Source: Mediterraneibacter glycyrrhizinilyticus
GTDB lineage: Bacteria > Bacillota > Clostridia > Lachnospirales > Lachnospiraceae
Length of the DNA stretch: 64,000 nucleotides
Direction of reading: 5' to 3'
Assembly (NCBI RefSeq): GCF_015560805.1
Contig: NZ_JADMSO010000008.1
Coordinates: 1 to 64,000 of the forward strand
The notes beneath the pieces are model-generated. The model was given only the letters and a program-made list of their open reading frames with translations, did no database searches and was not told where the DNA came from. Numbering within the stretch: position 1 is the first letter of the stretch; the number at the start of each line of letters is the position of its first letter. The position numbers and the translations under genes were made by a program. Positions 27,029 to 37,401 of the stretch are shown piece after piece.

Positions 27029-27616
27029 ATGGCGAGATTAAGCTTGGAAGAAAGACTGAACCGGATTGAAGATAAGATTTCTGAAAAGTCTTTCCGTGAA
27101 AATAAAGGACTTGGAAATGAAGTTGGATATTATGTGTTTGATTACGATCCGAGAGCAGAGCTAGAAGTGCGCAGTCATATCGCATATTTAAAAGACCGAA
27201 TCAACAACGGTAATAAAGATTTTAAAATTATAGAATTTGATCTGTTTCATACAATGATTCAGGTGTTGGAAGAAGAAGGATATCTGGAAGCCTTCTTTGA
27301 TCTGGAAAAAGATAATGGCTTTTTTGATATGGCAGACAGTCTGGTAGAGACATTAGGACTGGATGAAACGAACGAACTGAACCTGATTATCTCAAAGATT
27401 TTGCAGGAAGATCTGACAGACAGCGTGATTTTCCTGACAGGAGTTGGAAAATGCCATCCAATCATTGCAAGCCATAATATTTTGAACAATTTACATCAGG
27501 TGCTGGACAGTGTGCCGGTTGTGATGTTTTATCCTGGAGAATACAGCGGACAGGATCTGAAATTATTTGGAACGATGGATTCCAGAAATTATTACCGGGC
27601 ATTCCGGCTTGTGTAA
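27029..27616 (+). CDS. brxB: BREX protein BrxB (DUF1788)
   Basis: Core BREX protein of 195 aa, exact biochemical role unsettled. Hallmarks are LSLEERLNRIEDKISEKSFR, the YYVFDYDPRAELEVRSHI strand pair, and FLTGVGKCHPIIASHNIL and VVMFYPGEYSGQDLKLFG near the C terminus. In the family the late P-G-x-Y/F-x-G element is conserved. It lies between brxA and brxC in one transcription unit. Confidence 0.93.
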   Translation: MARLSLEERLNRIEDKISEKSFRENKGLGNEVGYYVFDYDPRAELEVRSHIAYLKDRINNGNKDFKIIEFDLFHTMIQVLEEEGYLEAFFDLEKDNGFFDMADSLVETLGLDETNELNLIISKILQEDLTDSVIFLTGVGKCHPIIASHNILNNLHQVLDSVPVVMFYPGEYSGQDLKLFGTMDSRNYYRAFRLV

Positions 27617-27634
27617 ACACGAAGGAGAAGAAAA

Positions 27635-30600
27635 ATGCAGATTAAAGAGATGTTTGAGAAACAGATTGATCGTGATATTAAGGGCGTAATCAAAGTAGGT
27701 CAGTCTGATGAAGAAAACGTATATCAGGAATTGGACGAATATGTAGTAACAAAAGAACTGTTAAAACATTTCCGTGATTTTTTTGATAACTATGAAAAGG
27801 GGATCAATAACAACACAGATAAAATGGGTGTCTGGATCTCCGGTTTCTTTGGAAGTGGTAAATCTCACTTCTTAAAGATTCTTTCTTATCTGTTAAAAAA
27901 CAGTGTGGTAGAAGGAAAGAGAGCCATCGAGTATTTTACAGACGGAAAGAAAGTCGATGATCCTATGCTGATTGCCAAGATGACCAATTCCGGAACCATT
28001 TCTTCGGATGTCATGCTCTTTAATATTGATTCCAAAGGTTCTGCAAAGGTCGGTTCTGGTAAAGAGGCTATTGTAGAAGTCTTTATGAAAGTCTTCAATG
28101 AGATGCAGGGATACTGTGGTTCCATTCCGTATCTTGCAGAATTTGAACGTCAGCTGGATAACGAAAGCAGATTTGAAGAGTTCAAAGAGAAATTTGAAGA
28201 GATCGCAGGGGCACCTTGGGAGAAAAAGAGACAGGCTTTTGCCGTTATTCAGGATAAAATTGTAAAAACTATTGTGGCGATGGATTTCATGAGTGAGGAG
28301 GCTGCCCGTAACTGGTGTAAAAATGCAAAGGGAAGCTATGACCTCAGTATTGAGAAGTTTGTATCTCTGGTCAAAGAGTACTGTGAGAAAAAAGGACCGA
28401 ACCATCATGTTATTTTCCTTGTGGATGAGATCGGACAGTATATTGCAGACGATACCCAGCTGATGCTCAACCTGCAGACCATCGTAGAAGATCTGGGAAC
28501 TGCCTGCAGAGGAAAAGCATGGGTGATCGTTACCAGCCAGGAAGACATTGATTCGATCACAAAGACAAAAGGTAATGACTTTTCAAAGATTCAGGGACGT
28601 TTTGATACCAGGCTTTCCCTGTCAGCATCCAACGTTGATGAAGTTATCCGGAAACGTATTCTGGAGAAAAATGAGATCGCAGAATCGTCACTCAAACTGC
28701 TGTATGAGCAGAAAGAGTCGATTATCAAAAACCTGATCACCTTCACTGCGGATACTGCAGATAAGAAATTATATACAGACAAGACGGACTTTGCAGACTG
28801 CTATCCGTTTATTCCCTACCAGTTTAACTTACTGGGACAGGTGCTGACAGCTGTTCGTACCCACGGAGCCAGTGGAAAGCACTTATCCGATCAGTCCCGT
28901 TCCATGCTGGCACTGTTTCAGGAGTCAGCCATCCGCCTGAAAGACAGTGAAACAGGCGTTCTGGTACCATTCAGCTATTTCTATGATCCACTGCACAAAT
29001 TTATCGACCACCAGCACAGTCAGGTGATTACCGATGCTGAGGATAACAGCAGGCTGGATGAGTTTGACGTAGAACTGCTGAAAGTACTGTTTATGATTAA
29101 ATATGTCAAAGAGATCAAAGCAAACGTAGACAACCTGACCACATTGATGATCTCTAATATTGACGATGACCGTATCGAAATTCGTGGAAAAATTGAAGAA
29201 TCCTTAAAGAAACTGATCCGTGAAACACTGGTACAGAAGAATGGAGATATCTATATCTTTCTGACCAATGAGGAACAGGAAATCAACAATGCCATCAATA
29301 ACGAGTCTGTAGAAATGGGAGAGATTATCGGAGAAGCATCCACGGTTATCTTTGAGGAAATCTTTACAGATAAGAAGTATCGCTACAGTAGTCGGTATTT
29401 GTTCCCATTTAACCAGAAAGTAGATGATCGTTATTTCAAAGGTAATCAGTCCAATGATATTGGTGTGTCTATTATTACACCATATGGTGGGGATTATCCG
29501 GATTCCGCTCTTCGTATGCTTTCTGCACAGGAACATACTGTGATCGTGAAACTTCCAAATGACAGTACATTTCTGGATGAGATTACAGAATCCATCAAGA
29601 TTTATAAATTCTTAAATAAAAATGCTTCCGGAGCAAGAGGAAGCTTTGACAGCATACGTCGTGCGAAAGAAGATGAGCGTATTGAGAAAAAAGACCGTAT
29701 CCGGATCTTTATTGAGGAAGCGCTGAAACATGCAGATATCTATGTGAATGGCGATAAAGCGAACATCTCTGCAAAAGAACCGGCAAGCCGTATTAACGAA
29801 GCACTTGGTAAGCTGGTGGCAATGCAGTATAACAAGCTGACCTATATGGAGACAGCCCCAGAATTATCAGATATTGCGGCTGTATTTAACGGCAACGATG
29901 GTCAGTTATCCTTCCTTGGAACCAGTGACACTACACCAAATAAACTGGCACTGGAAGAAGTGATTCAGGTGATCAGCCTGAACAATGCAAGACATATGAA
30001 AACTTCCCTGAAATCGTTGCAGGATAAATTTGGAGCAGCTCCGTATGGCTTTGATCCGAAAGATGTGCAGTGGCTGGTGGCTATGCTCTTTAAGATGGGA
30101 CGAGTATCCCTGACTTACAACAGCCAGAGCTTATCCATGCTTTCCAATACAAAGGATGAGCTGGTACGTTACCTGACCAAACGTGAATTTGTAGAAAAAC
30201 TGCTCATTGATATCCGGGAAAGAGCGACAGACGGACAGATCCGTTCCGTGAAAGAAGTATTAAAAGACTACTTTGGATTCTCCTTATCCAGTGATGATGA
30301 CGATACCATCATGAGAAGCTTTAAGAATAAGGCACAGGATAAACTGGAAACATTTAACGATATCATGATCGAATACCGTGTGAATCCGAAACTGCCATGT
30401 AAATCTCTGATGGAACAGGCGAAGAAGAATCTGGAAGAGCTTCTGGCAATCAAGGAGCCGGTAGAATTTTTCAAGACTGTGGATAAAAAAAGGGATGATC
30501 TCCTGGATGATGCCGATGATACAGCACCAGTATTTGACTTCTTCAAGAGCGGACAGAAAAAGATCTTTGAAAAGGCACTGGAACAGATCCAGATGTTTGA

Positions 30601-31246
30601 AAACAGCAAGACCTACGTCCGGGAACAGGAAATTATTGATAACGTAGCTCAGATGGAAACCATTGTTACTGCAAAGAATCCTTTCGGACAGATTCAGAAA
30701 CTGCCGGATATGTCCATGAAGTTCGTACAGCAGTATGGCGCATTACTGGAAAAAGAAGCAGAAGCCATGCGTCCAATCGTAGAAGATGATCTGCAGAAAG
30801 TATTAAATACACTGGATGAAAAAGAATTTGCACCGGTATTCCGGGATAAATTCCTGCGTGCTTTTGAAGAATTAAAACAGAAACTGGATACATCACACGA
30901 AATCGCAGGCGTAAAGAATATCCGTCTGGAAAGTGATACACTGAAACTTCGCTGCCTGGATGAGATTACGGAATATGAAGAGGCACATCGTCCGAAAGTA
31001 GATCCGGAACCACCGATAAATCCTGTGACACCGCCTACAGAGGGAGGCAATGTACCGCCAGTGAAACCGGTAGCACCACCAGTTCAGCCGAAACAAAAGA
31101 AGCGTAAGAATGTATCCATCAGCAATGTGGCAGGTGCAAGAACCTATTCGATTGAAAATGAGCAGGATATCGACAAGTTCCTGGCAGAGATGAAGCAGAA
31201 ATTATTAAGAGAGCTGGATGAGAATACCATTATTACATTAAGCTAA
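27635..31246 (+). CDS. brxC: BREX ATPase BrxC
   Basis: Large P-loop ATPase of the BREX complex, 1203 aa, related to ORC/Cdc6-type AAA proteins. Walker A is GFFGSGKSHFLK (about residues 68-79) and Walker B is VIFLVDEIGQYI near residue 254, followed by sensor-1-like VTSQEDIDSI. The C-terminal quarter is helical with coiled-coil character, then comes a Pro-rich linker (about residues 1125-1155, PEPPINPVTPPTEGG) before a short final domain. A GAAGGAGAAG site precedes it. BrxC interacts with the methyltransferase and PglZ in studied systems. Confidence 0.95.
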   Translation: MQIKEMFEKQIDRDIKGVIKVGQSDEENVYQELDEYVVTKELLKHFRDFFDNYEKGINNNTDKMGVWISGFFGSGKSHFLKILSYLLKNSVVEGKRAIEYFTDGKKVDDPMLIAKMTNSGTISSDVMLFNIDSKGSAKVGSGKEAIVEVFMKVFNEMQGYCGSIPYLAEFERQLDNESRFEEFKEKFEEIAGAPWEKKRQAFAVIQDKIVKTIVAMDFMSEEAARNWCKNAKGSYDLSIEKFVSLVKEYCEKKGPNHHVIFLVDEIGQYIADDTQLMLNLQTIVEDLGTACRGKAWVIVTSQEDIDSITKTKGNDFSKIQGRFDTRLSLSASNVDEVIRKRILEKNEIAESSLKLLYEQKESIIKNLITFTADTADKKLYTDKTDFADCYPFIPYQFNLLGQVLTAVRTHGASGKHLSDQSRSMLALFQESAIRLKDSETGVLVPFSYFYDPLHKFIDHQHSQVITDAEDNSRLDEFDVELLKVLFMIKYVKEIKANVDNLTTLMISNIDDDRIEIRGKIEESLKKLIRETLVQKNGDIYIFLTNEEQEINNAINNESVEMGEIIGEASTVIFEEIFTDKKYRYSSRYLFPFNQKVDDRYFKGNQSNDIGVSIITPYGGDYPDSALRMLSAQEHTVIVKLPNDSTFLDEITESIKIYKFLNKNASGARGSFDSIRRAKEDERIEKKDRIRIFIEEALKHADIYVNGDKANISAKEPASRINEALGKLVAMQYNKLTYMETAPELSDIAAVFNGNDGQLSFLGTSDTTPNKLALEEVIQVISLNNARHMKTSLKSLQDKFGAAPYGFDPKDVQWLVAMLFKMGRVSLTYNSQSLSMLSNTKDELVRYLTKREFVEKLLIDIRERATDGQIRSVKEVLKDYFGFSLSSDDDDTIMRSFKNKAQDKLETFNDIMIEYRVNPKLPCKSLMEQAKKNLEELLAIKEPVEFFKTVDKKRDDLLDDADDTAPVFDFFKSGQKKIFEKALEQIQMFENSKTYVREQEIIDNVAQMETIVTAKNPFGQIQKLPDMSMKFVQQYGALLEKEAEAMRPIVEDDLQKVLNTLDEKEFAPVFRDKFLRAFEELKQKLDTSHEIAGVKNIRLESDTLKLRCLDEITEYEEAHRPKVDPEPPINPVTPPTEGGNVPPVKPVAPPVQPKQKKRKNVSISNVAGARTYSIENEQDIDKFLAEMKQKLLRELDENTIITLS

Positions 31247-31270
31247 TCATTCCAGTGGGAGGAAATGTAC

Positions 31271-34200
31271 ATGAACAAGAATGCGATAAAGAAATTTGCC
31301 ATAGAAGCAAGAACAAAATTGATTGCTTCCGTTACAGACAAAGCTGGTATGCTTGGCATTACGGAAAAATCATGCAGTGAACCAATCACAAAAGGTGCGG
31401 ATTTTGAAGTCTATCAGACTGTGGCAGGAACAGAAGTAACTTTAAATAAAAGACAGTGCGAGCAAAGAAGACGCCTGGTATCACAGATTAAATCCCGTGG
31501 ATTTGAAGCAGTGGTAGAAGAAGTGGCTTATACCTGGTTCAACCGAATCTGTGCCATTCGTTTTATGGAAGTGAATGATTATCTTCCAAACAGAGTTCGT
31601 GTACTTTCCTCTGAAAAAGAAGGAAAGATGGAACCAGATCTGGTAACGCAGGCACCAGATGTGGACCTGGATCTGACTGCACAGGAAAAAGAAGAGATTA
31701 TTAACTGGAAGCTGAGTGGAACAACAGAAGATACAGATATGTTATATCGTACATTGTTTTTAAAAGAATGTCATGAACTTTATAAAGTATTGCCTGGATT
31801 ATTTGCTACAGATGCTGATTATATGGAATTGCTGTTTAATATTTCTTATACAAACAGGGATGGAATTGTGTTTTATTTAATCAATTCGTCTAATAAAATA
31901 GCGGAAGAAGACTGGAAAGAATCCATTGAAATTATTGGTTGGTTATATCAATATTATATTTCTGAGAAGCATGATGCAATTGTGAATATTAGTAATAAAG
32001 AAGCTGTTAAAAAAGAAAATATTCCAGCGGCAACACAACTTTTTACAACCGATTGGATTGTTAAATATTTGGTTGATAATACACTTGGAAAATATTGGAT
32101 TGAAAGGAATCCTAGATCATCGCTAAGAACTGAATTAGATTATTTTATAGAAACAACGGTACCTTGTAAGAGTCAGTTTGATAATAGTATTATTCCGCAA
32201 AAGATAACTTTTTTTGATCCATGCATAGGATCTGGTCATTTTGCGATTTATGCATTTGATGTATTTATGAAAATATATTTGGAGAATGGCTATTCATCAA
32301 GGGAAGCAGCGGCTGAAATTATACAAAATAATATATATGGTTTAGATATTGATGATAGGGCGTCACAACTTGCTTATTTTTCAATTATGATGAAAGCACG
32401 GCAATATGATCGAAGATTCTTTACAAGGAATATTCAACCTAATATTTATGCGATAAGTGAAAGTAATGACTTAGATGTATATTGTAAAGAGTATTTTTGC
32501 AATTCTGATGAAGAATTAAAGCGAATGATTAATTATCTTGAGCAAAAAATGGTGGATGCTAAAGAATATGGCTCATTGCTAGAAGTTAACGGTATTGATT
32601 TTTCAATGTTATATGCTCGAATTAATGAAATAGAAGAGGATATTAATATTTGGAAAGATATGACATTAGCTCAATTTAAGCCGTTGATAAAAGCAGCAGA
32701 ATTATTGTCTAAAAAATATACAATTGTTGCCACAAATCCACCATATCTTAATAAGTATAATAGCTCTCTGAAAAAATTTATAAGCGACAATTATAGCGAT
32801 TATTCGGGCGATCTATTCAGTGCGTTTATATATAGAAATTTGCAATTTGCAATATCAGATGGTTATTGCGGCTACATGACACCGTTTGTTTGGATGTATA
32901 TAAAATCATATGAAAAAATAAGAAAATATATAATAAAGAATAAAGGAATTGTTTCTTTAATACAAATGGAATATTCTGCGTATGAAGAAGCAACGGTTCC
33001 ACTCTGTGCATTTATATTATCCAATGATGCTGATATAGCGGTGGGAAAATATTTTGATCTTTCAAAATTTGTTGGAGGCATGGAGGTTCAGAAACAAAAA
33101 GTTTTAGAAGCAATTAGAAATCCGAAATGTGGATATCTCTATGAGTACAATAAAATGAATTATGAACGTATAGAAGGGACACCTATTGCGTTTATGGCAA
33201 GTGAGACTTTGCTTCAAATATTTGAAACAGCACAACCATTAAAAAAAATTGCCGAACCTAAAGTAGGATTGCAAACCGGAAATAATGACGCATTTTTACG
33301 ACTATGGTTTGAAGTTGAGAGGGAAAGAATAGGATTTGATATAAAATCATTAGAAGAACCTAAGAAACTCCATTATAAATGGTTTCCGTATAATAAGGGC
33401 GGGGAGTTTAAAAGATGGTACGGAAATCGTTACTATATTGTCAATTGGGAAAATGATGGATATGATATAAAGCATTGCTTCAATCAAGCTGGAAAGTTGC
33501 GTTCTCGACCTCAAAATACTGCATATTATTTTAGACCTTGTATTACATGGTCAGATATAACGAGTGCGCAATTTTCAGGAAGATATTGTGAGGGTGGATT
33601 TATTTTTGATGTTAAAGGGTCAAGTGGTTTCCCGGATGAGGATAATATATTATATGTATTGGGATTTCTTAATTCGAAAATTTCTCAAAAATGTATTAAA
33701 ATGTTAAATCCAACAATTACAACGCAAGTAGGAGATATGGCACGTATTCCGATATGTTTTTCAATGCAACATAAGGATGAAATAGATTCGTTAGTGAAAG
33801 AATGTATTAGTATTGTAAAAGAGGATTGGGATAATTTTGAAATATCATGGGAGTTTAAAAAGCATCCGCTGATTAGAAAACACTCCAGTATTAAATATGC
33901 ATTTGAATTATGGAAAAATGAATGTGAAAATAGATTTTCTGCTTTGAAGCAAAAAGAAGAAAGACTTAATGAAATATTTCTTGATATATACGGATTACAA
34001 GCGGAAATTGATGCTAAAGTGGATGACAGATATGTAACTGTTCATAAAGCTGATTTAAAACGAGAAATTCGTTCACTGATATCATATTTTATTGGTTGTA
34101 TGTTTGGTAGATATTCCCTTAATAAAGAAGGCATTGTTTATGCAGGGGGAAAATGGAATATTAAACAGGCGGTAGATTTAAAAGTGGATAGTGATAATAT

Positions 34201-34825
34201 TATACCAATTTGTGATGAGGAGTATTTTAAAGACGACATAGTTAATCTACTTATTGATTTGATAAAAGATGCTTATGGGGAAGAATATTTAGAAGAAAAT
34301 TTAAAATTTATAACAAATGTATTAAATGGAGATGGCGAACCTAAAAGCATACTTAGAGAATATTTTTTAAATGAATTTTATAGAGATCATTGTAATGCGT
34401 ATCAAATCACAGGATCTGGTAAACGCCCGATTTATTGGCTTTTTGACAGTGGCAAACAGAATGGATTCAAGGCATTGATTTATATGCACCGCTATGATGC
34501 AGATACTGTTGGACGGGTAAGAACCGATTATCTTCACAGGGCACAGAAGTATGTAGAGACAGCAATGCAGAGTGCACAGTATACTATTGATAATGCTTCA
34601 TCCGCATCTGAAAAATCAAAAGCAACAAAGGCAATCACGAAATATACGAAGCAGCTTGCTGAAATGAAGATTTACGACGAAGCTATTGCTCATATTGCCA
34701 ATAAGAGAATTGAGATTGATTTGGATGATGGCGTGAAGGTAAATTATGAGAAGTTCCAGGGTGTAGAAGTGGCACAGGAAGGAAAGAAAACTTTAAAGGT
34801 AGATCTTCTGGCAAAAATAAAATAG
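31271..34825 (+). CDS. pglX: BREX adenine-N6 methyltransferase PglX
   Basis: DNA methyltransferase that marks host DNA and gives BREX its sequence specificity, 1184 aa. S-adenosylmethionine motif I is FFDPCIGSGHF near residue 314 and the catalytic motif IV is NPPY near residue 489. The later part holds the target-recognition region. The ATG at 31271 has the GGAGG at proper distance; ATG 31265 is too close. The gene is a mosaic: about 31740-34400 is clearly more AT-rich than its first 470 bases and last 420 bases and than the neighbouring brx genes, which suggests exchange of the central and recognition part by recombination. Confidence 0.94.
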   Translation: MNKNAIKKFAIEARTKLIASVTDKAGMLGITEKSCSEPITKGADFEVYQTVAGTEVTLNKRQCEQRRRLVSQIKSRGFEAVVEEVAYTWFNRICAIRFMEVNDYLPNRVRVLSSEKEGKMEPDLVTQAPDVDLDLTAQEKEEIINWKLSGTTEDTDMLYRTLFLKECHELYKVLPGLFATDADYMELLFNISYTNRDGIVFYLINSSNKIAEEDWKESIEIIGWLYQYYISEKHDAIVNISNKEAVKKENIPAATQLFTTDWIVKYLVDNTLGKYWIERNPRSSLRTELDYFIETTVPCKSQFDNSIIPQKITFFDPCIGSGHFAIYAFDVFMKIYLENGYSSREAAAEIIQNNIYGLDIDDRASQLAYFSIMMKARQYDRRFFTRNIQPNIYAISESNDLDVYCKEYFCNSDEELKRMINYLEQKMVDAKEYGSLLEVNGIDFSMLYARINEIEEDINIWKDMTLAQFKPLIKAAELLSKKYTIVATNPPYLNKYNSSLKKFISDNYSDYSGDLFSAFIYRNLQFAISDGYCGYMTPFVWMYIKSYEKIRKYIIKNKGIVSLIQMEYSAYEEATVPLCAFILSNDADIAVGKYFDLSKFVGGMEVQKQKVLEAIRNPKCGYLYEYNKMNYERIEGTPIAFMASETLLQIFETAQPLKKIAEPKVGLQTGNNDAFLRLWFEVERERIGFDIKSLEEPKKLHYKWFPYNKGGEFKRWYGNRYYIVNWENDGYDIKHCFNQAGKLRSRPQNTAYYFRPCITWSDITSAQFSGRYCEGGFIFDVKGSSGFPDEDNILYVLGFLNSKISQKCIKMLNPTITTQVGDMARIPICFSMQHKDEIDSLVKECISIVKEDWDNFEISWEFKKHPLIRKHSSIKYAFELWKNECENRFSALKQKEERLNEIFLDIYGLQAEIDAKVDDRYVTVHKADLKREIRSLISYFIGCMFGRYSLNKEGIVYAGGKWNIKQAVDLKVDSDNIIPICDEEYFKDDIVNLLIDLIKDAYGEEYLEENLKFITNVLNGDGEPKSILREYFLNEFYRDHCNAYQITGSGKRPIYWLFDSGKQNGFKALIYMHRYDADTVGRVRTDYLHRAQKYVETAMQSAQYTIDNASSASEKSKATKAITKYTKQLAEMKIYDEAIAHIANKRIEIDLDDGVKVNYEKFQGVEVAQEGKKTLKVDLLAKIK

Positions 34826-34843
34826 GAAAGTGGGAAGACATAG

Positions 34844-37390
34844 ATGGATTTATTGAATATACAAGAACAGCTAAATACAGAATTTTCTAAATCAGACACC
34901 CGTATCATATTCTGGTTTGATGATAAGGGAGAATATGAGGATGAGGTATCGGAAATTCAGTTAGATAATGCAAAATTACATATTCTGGATGGTACAAACT
35001 GGTTCTATTCAAAATGGTTATTGAATGAATCAGATGTAGAAGGTAAGTATCTTGTATATGCACCATTCCCGAAACCAAATGATGCTGAGAATCCATTGGC
35101 AGATATGTATTATTACTCGGTTCTGTACTATACGGACCGAGTATCCCAGATGTCGCAGGAGCTCGGAATTGATAACCGGTTTAAAGAGCATCTGGCACAG
35201 TACAGCAATTTCTGGAAGAATAAAAATCGGATTGAGAAGTTTAAAGAACTTGGCATAGACCATTTCAATGTAGAGACCATTGATATTGGTCTTATTGCCG
35301 TTCTTACAGATGTGAAGACACCGAATTTTGAAGAAATTATAAGACAGCTGTTATTGAATGATAACGAAGCGTATTTAAAAGCACTAGAAGACAATGGACT
35401 GATTGAAAAGTTCTGGGAATTATGTGAGAAGTATTTTGGATATCAGTCTGAGAATCCGAACATGGATGATCTGGCGGCATGTATGCTTTTGACTTACGCA
35501 TCGGTAGCGTTGAAAGATACGCTTCCAGATGTGCTGAAATCTTATATTTTAAAAAAGAAAAATGATGTAGTGGTATTTGTTCGGAACCTGATGGACAATG
35601 TGCTTTATCAGGAGGCGTATGATGTATTATCAGAAAAAGTGGACAAGACATTACGAGTTGTATCCAGAATCCGGGATGAATTAAAAAAGGATGCGGACAA
35701 AGCAAAAGATCAGTCAGCACAGCTCCTGGATATTGCAAACTGTGATGCCTTCCGGGGACTGGATGGTATTTTAATTGACTGGGCATTGGATCAGTTAAAT
35801 GACGAGATTCTGGATGCTCAGATTGATGGCATGAACCTTGCACAGATCGCAGAGCAGCGAACAGCAAAGTCCTGTCATTTTGGAAATGTATATAAAAACG
35901 AATATCAGGCAATCAAATATGCTTATCAGATGATGAAAGCGGTATCTGTTATGGAAGTAACCAGTGATATCAAAGAAATGGTCGCAGATTATCAGAAACA
36001 GACGTATTTGATTGATTCTTATTATAGATGGTTTTACAGTGCCTATGACTGTATGGAAGATACGGAGCGTTTTGCACAGGTGAGAGAGCGGATCGAGAAT
36101 ATGTATTCCTTTACTTACCTGCAGAAAGTAACTCCGAAATGGAATCAGGAACTGACAGAAAATCTCATGGCAGATACCGGATTGAAACGCCAGGAAGATT
36201 TCTATCGGAATTATCTGAAAGCATACGAAGGAAAGAACCGTGTGATCGTAATTATTTCGGATGCTTTCCGGTATGAATGTGCCAAAGAGTTGATGGAACG
36301 ACTGGAATTGGATGAAAAGTGTACACCGAAGCTGGATTGCATGATTAGCGGTCTTCCATCTGTAACCTCTGTGGGAATGGCAAGTCTTTTACCACATAAG
36401 GAATTGCTGGTGGATGAAAAGCTGAATGTAACGGTAGACGGACAGAACTGCGGGGATCTGGCTTCAAGGGATAAGATCTTAAAAGCTCAGAATGAGAACA
36501 ACGTGGCATTGTCCTTTGATGAAGTGGCAAGTGCAAATAAAGAGAAAATCCGTGAGTTATTGCAGAAGAAAAATATTGTATACATCTATCACAACCAGGT
36601 AGATGCCCGTGGAGATAAGCCAGCCAGCGAGAATGAAGTGTTTACAGCCTGTTCAGAGGCAATCGAGGAAATCCATAAACTGATCAAGAAGCTGACAGGT
36701 TATATATCAGCAGCGAAGTTCTTTGTTACTGCAGATCATGGATTCTTATATAAGAGAGATAAGCTACATGAATTTGATAAAGTGTCTTATGATCGGGAAA
36801 TCTGTGCCTACTCCAATAAGCGATTCCTGCTGACGACACAGAAAGTAAATGAACCGGGAATGAAGTCAAGAATGATGGAATATATGAATCAGTTATATGT
36901 GACCACACCGATTGGAGCAGATATTTTCAAAGTCGCTGGTGGCGGACAGAATTATGTACATGGTGGTTCATCCTTACAGGAAATGCTGATACCGGTGATC
37001 GAATTGACAACCAATACCAGAGCAGTGGCATATGATTATGTGGATGTGATTTTAACTTCTGTCAATCGAAAAGTCACAAACCTGATCACCTACTTTGATT
37101 TCATTCAGACAGAGAAAGTAACAGATACCATGAAAGCAAGAAGCCTGGTGGCATACTTTACAACTGAAGATGGAGAGAAGATATCCTTTGATGTACCGAT
37201 TGTGGCGAACAGCAGAGAAGATGCACCGGAGAAGAGAACATTCCATGAGAAATTTACATTGAAGTCCAGAGAATATAAGTATGGAGACAAGTATTATCTG
37301 GTGCTGGCAGATGCAAATGATGAGAAGAATATACTGCAGCAGTATGAATTTATGATTGATATTGCGTTCGTGGATGATTTTGGATTTTGA
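34844..37390 (+). CDS. pglZ: BREX phosphatase-like protein PglZ (type 1, BrxZ)
   Basis: Core BREX protein with an alkaline-phosphatase-superfamily domain, 848 aa. The metal-site motifs are VIVIISDAFRYECAKEL near residue 466 (Asp nucleophile region) and FVTADHGFLYKRDK near residue 626 (Asp-His). The N-terminal 450 residues are helical, beginning with MDLLNIQEQLNTEF and IIFWFDDKGEYEDE. A C-terminal beta domain ends the protein. GTGGGAAG precedes the start. Needed for both methylation and exclusion in characterised type 1 systems. Confidence 0.94.
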   Translation: MDLLNIQEQLNTEFSKSDTRIIFWFDDKGEYEDEVSEIQLDNAKLHILDGTNWFYSKWLLNESDVEGKYLVYAPFPKPNDAENPLADMYYYSVLYYTDRVSQMSQELGIDNRFKEHLAQYSNFWKNKNRIEKFKELGIDHFNVETIDIGLIAVLTDVKTPNFEEIIRQLLLNDNEAYLKALEDNGLIEKFWELCEKYFGYQSENPNMDDLAACMLLTYASVALKDTLPDVLKSYILKKKNDVVVFVRNLMDNVLYQEAYDVLSEKVDKTLRVVSRIRDELKKDADKAKDQSAQLLDIANCDAFRGLDGILIDWALDQLNDEILDAQIDGMNLAQIAEQRTAKSCHFGNVYKNEYQAIKYAYQMMKAVSVMEVTSDIKEMVADYQKQTYLIDSYYRWFYSAYDCMEDTERFAQVRERIENMYSFTYLQKVTPKWNQELTENLMADTGLKRQEDFYRNYLKAYEGKNRVIVIISDAFRYECAKELMERLELDEKCTPKLDCMISGLPSVTSVGMASLLPHKELLVDEKLNVTVDGQNCGDLASRDKILKAQNENNVALSFDEVASANKEKIRELLQKKNIVYIYHNQVDARGDKPASENEVFTACSEAIEEIHKLIKKLTGYISAAKFFVTADHGFLYKRDKLHEFDKVSYDREICAYSNKRFLLTTQKVNEPGMKSRMMEYMNQLYVTTPIGADIFKVAGGGQNYVHGGSSLQEMLIPVIELTTNTRAVAYDYVDVILTSVNRKVTNLITYFDFIQTEKVTDTMKARSLVAYFTTEDGEKISFDVPIVANSREDAPEKRTFHEKFTLKSREYKYGDKYYLVLADANDEKNILQQYEFMIDIAFVDDFGF

Positions 37391-37401
37391 GGTGATAACA
37401 A

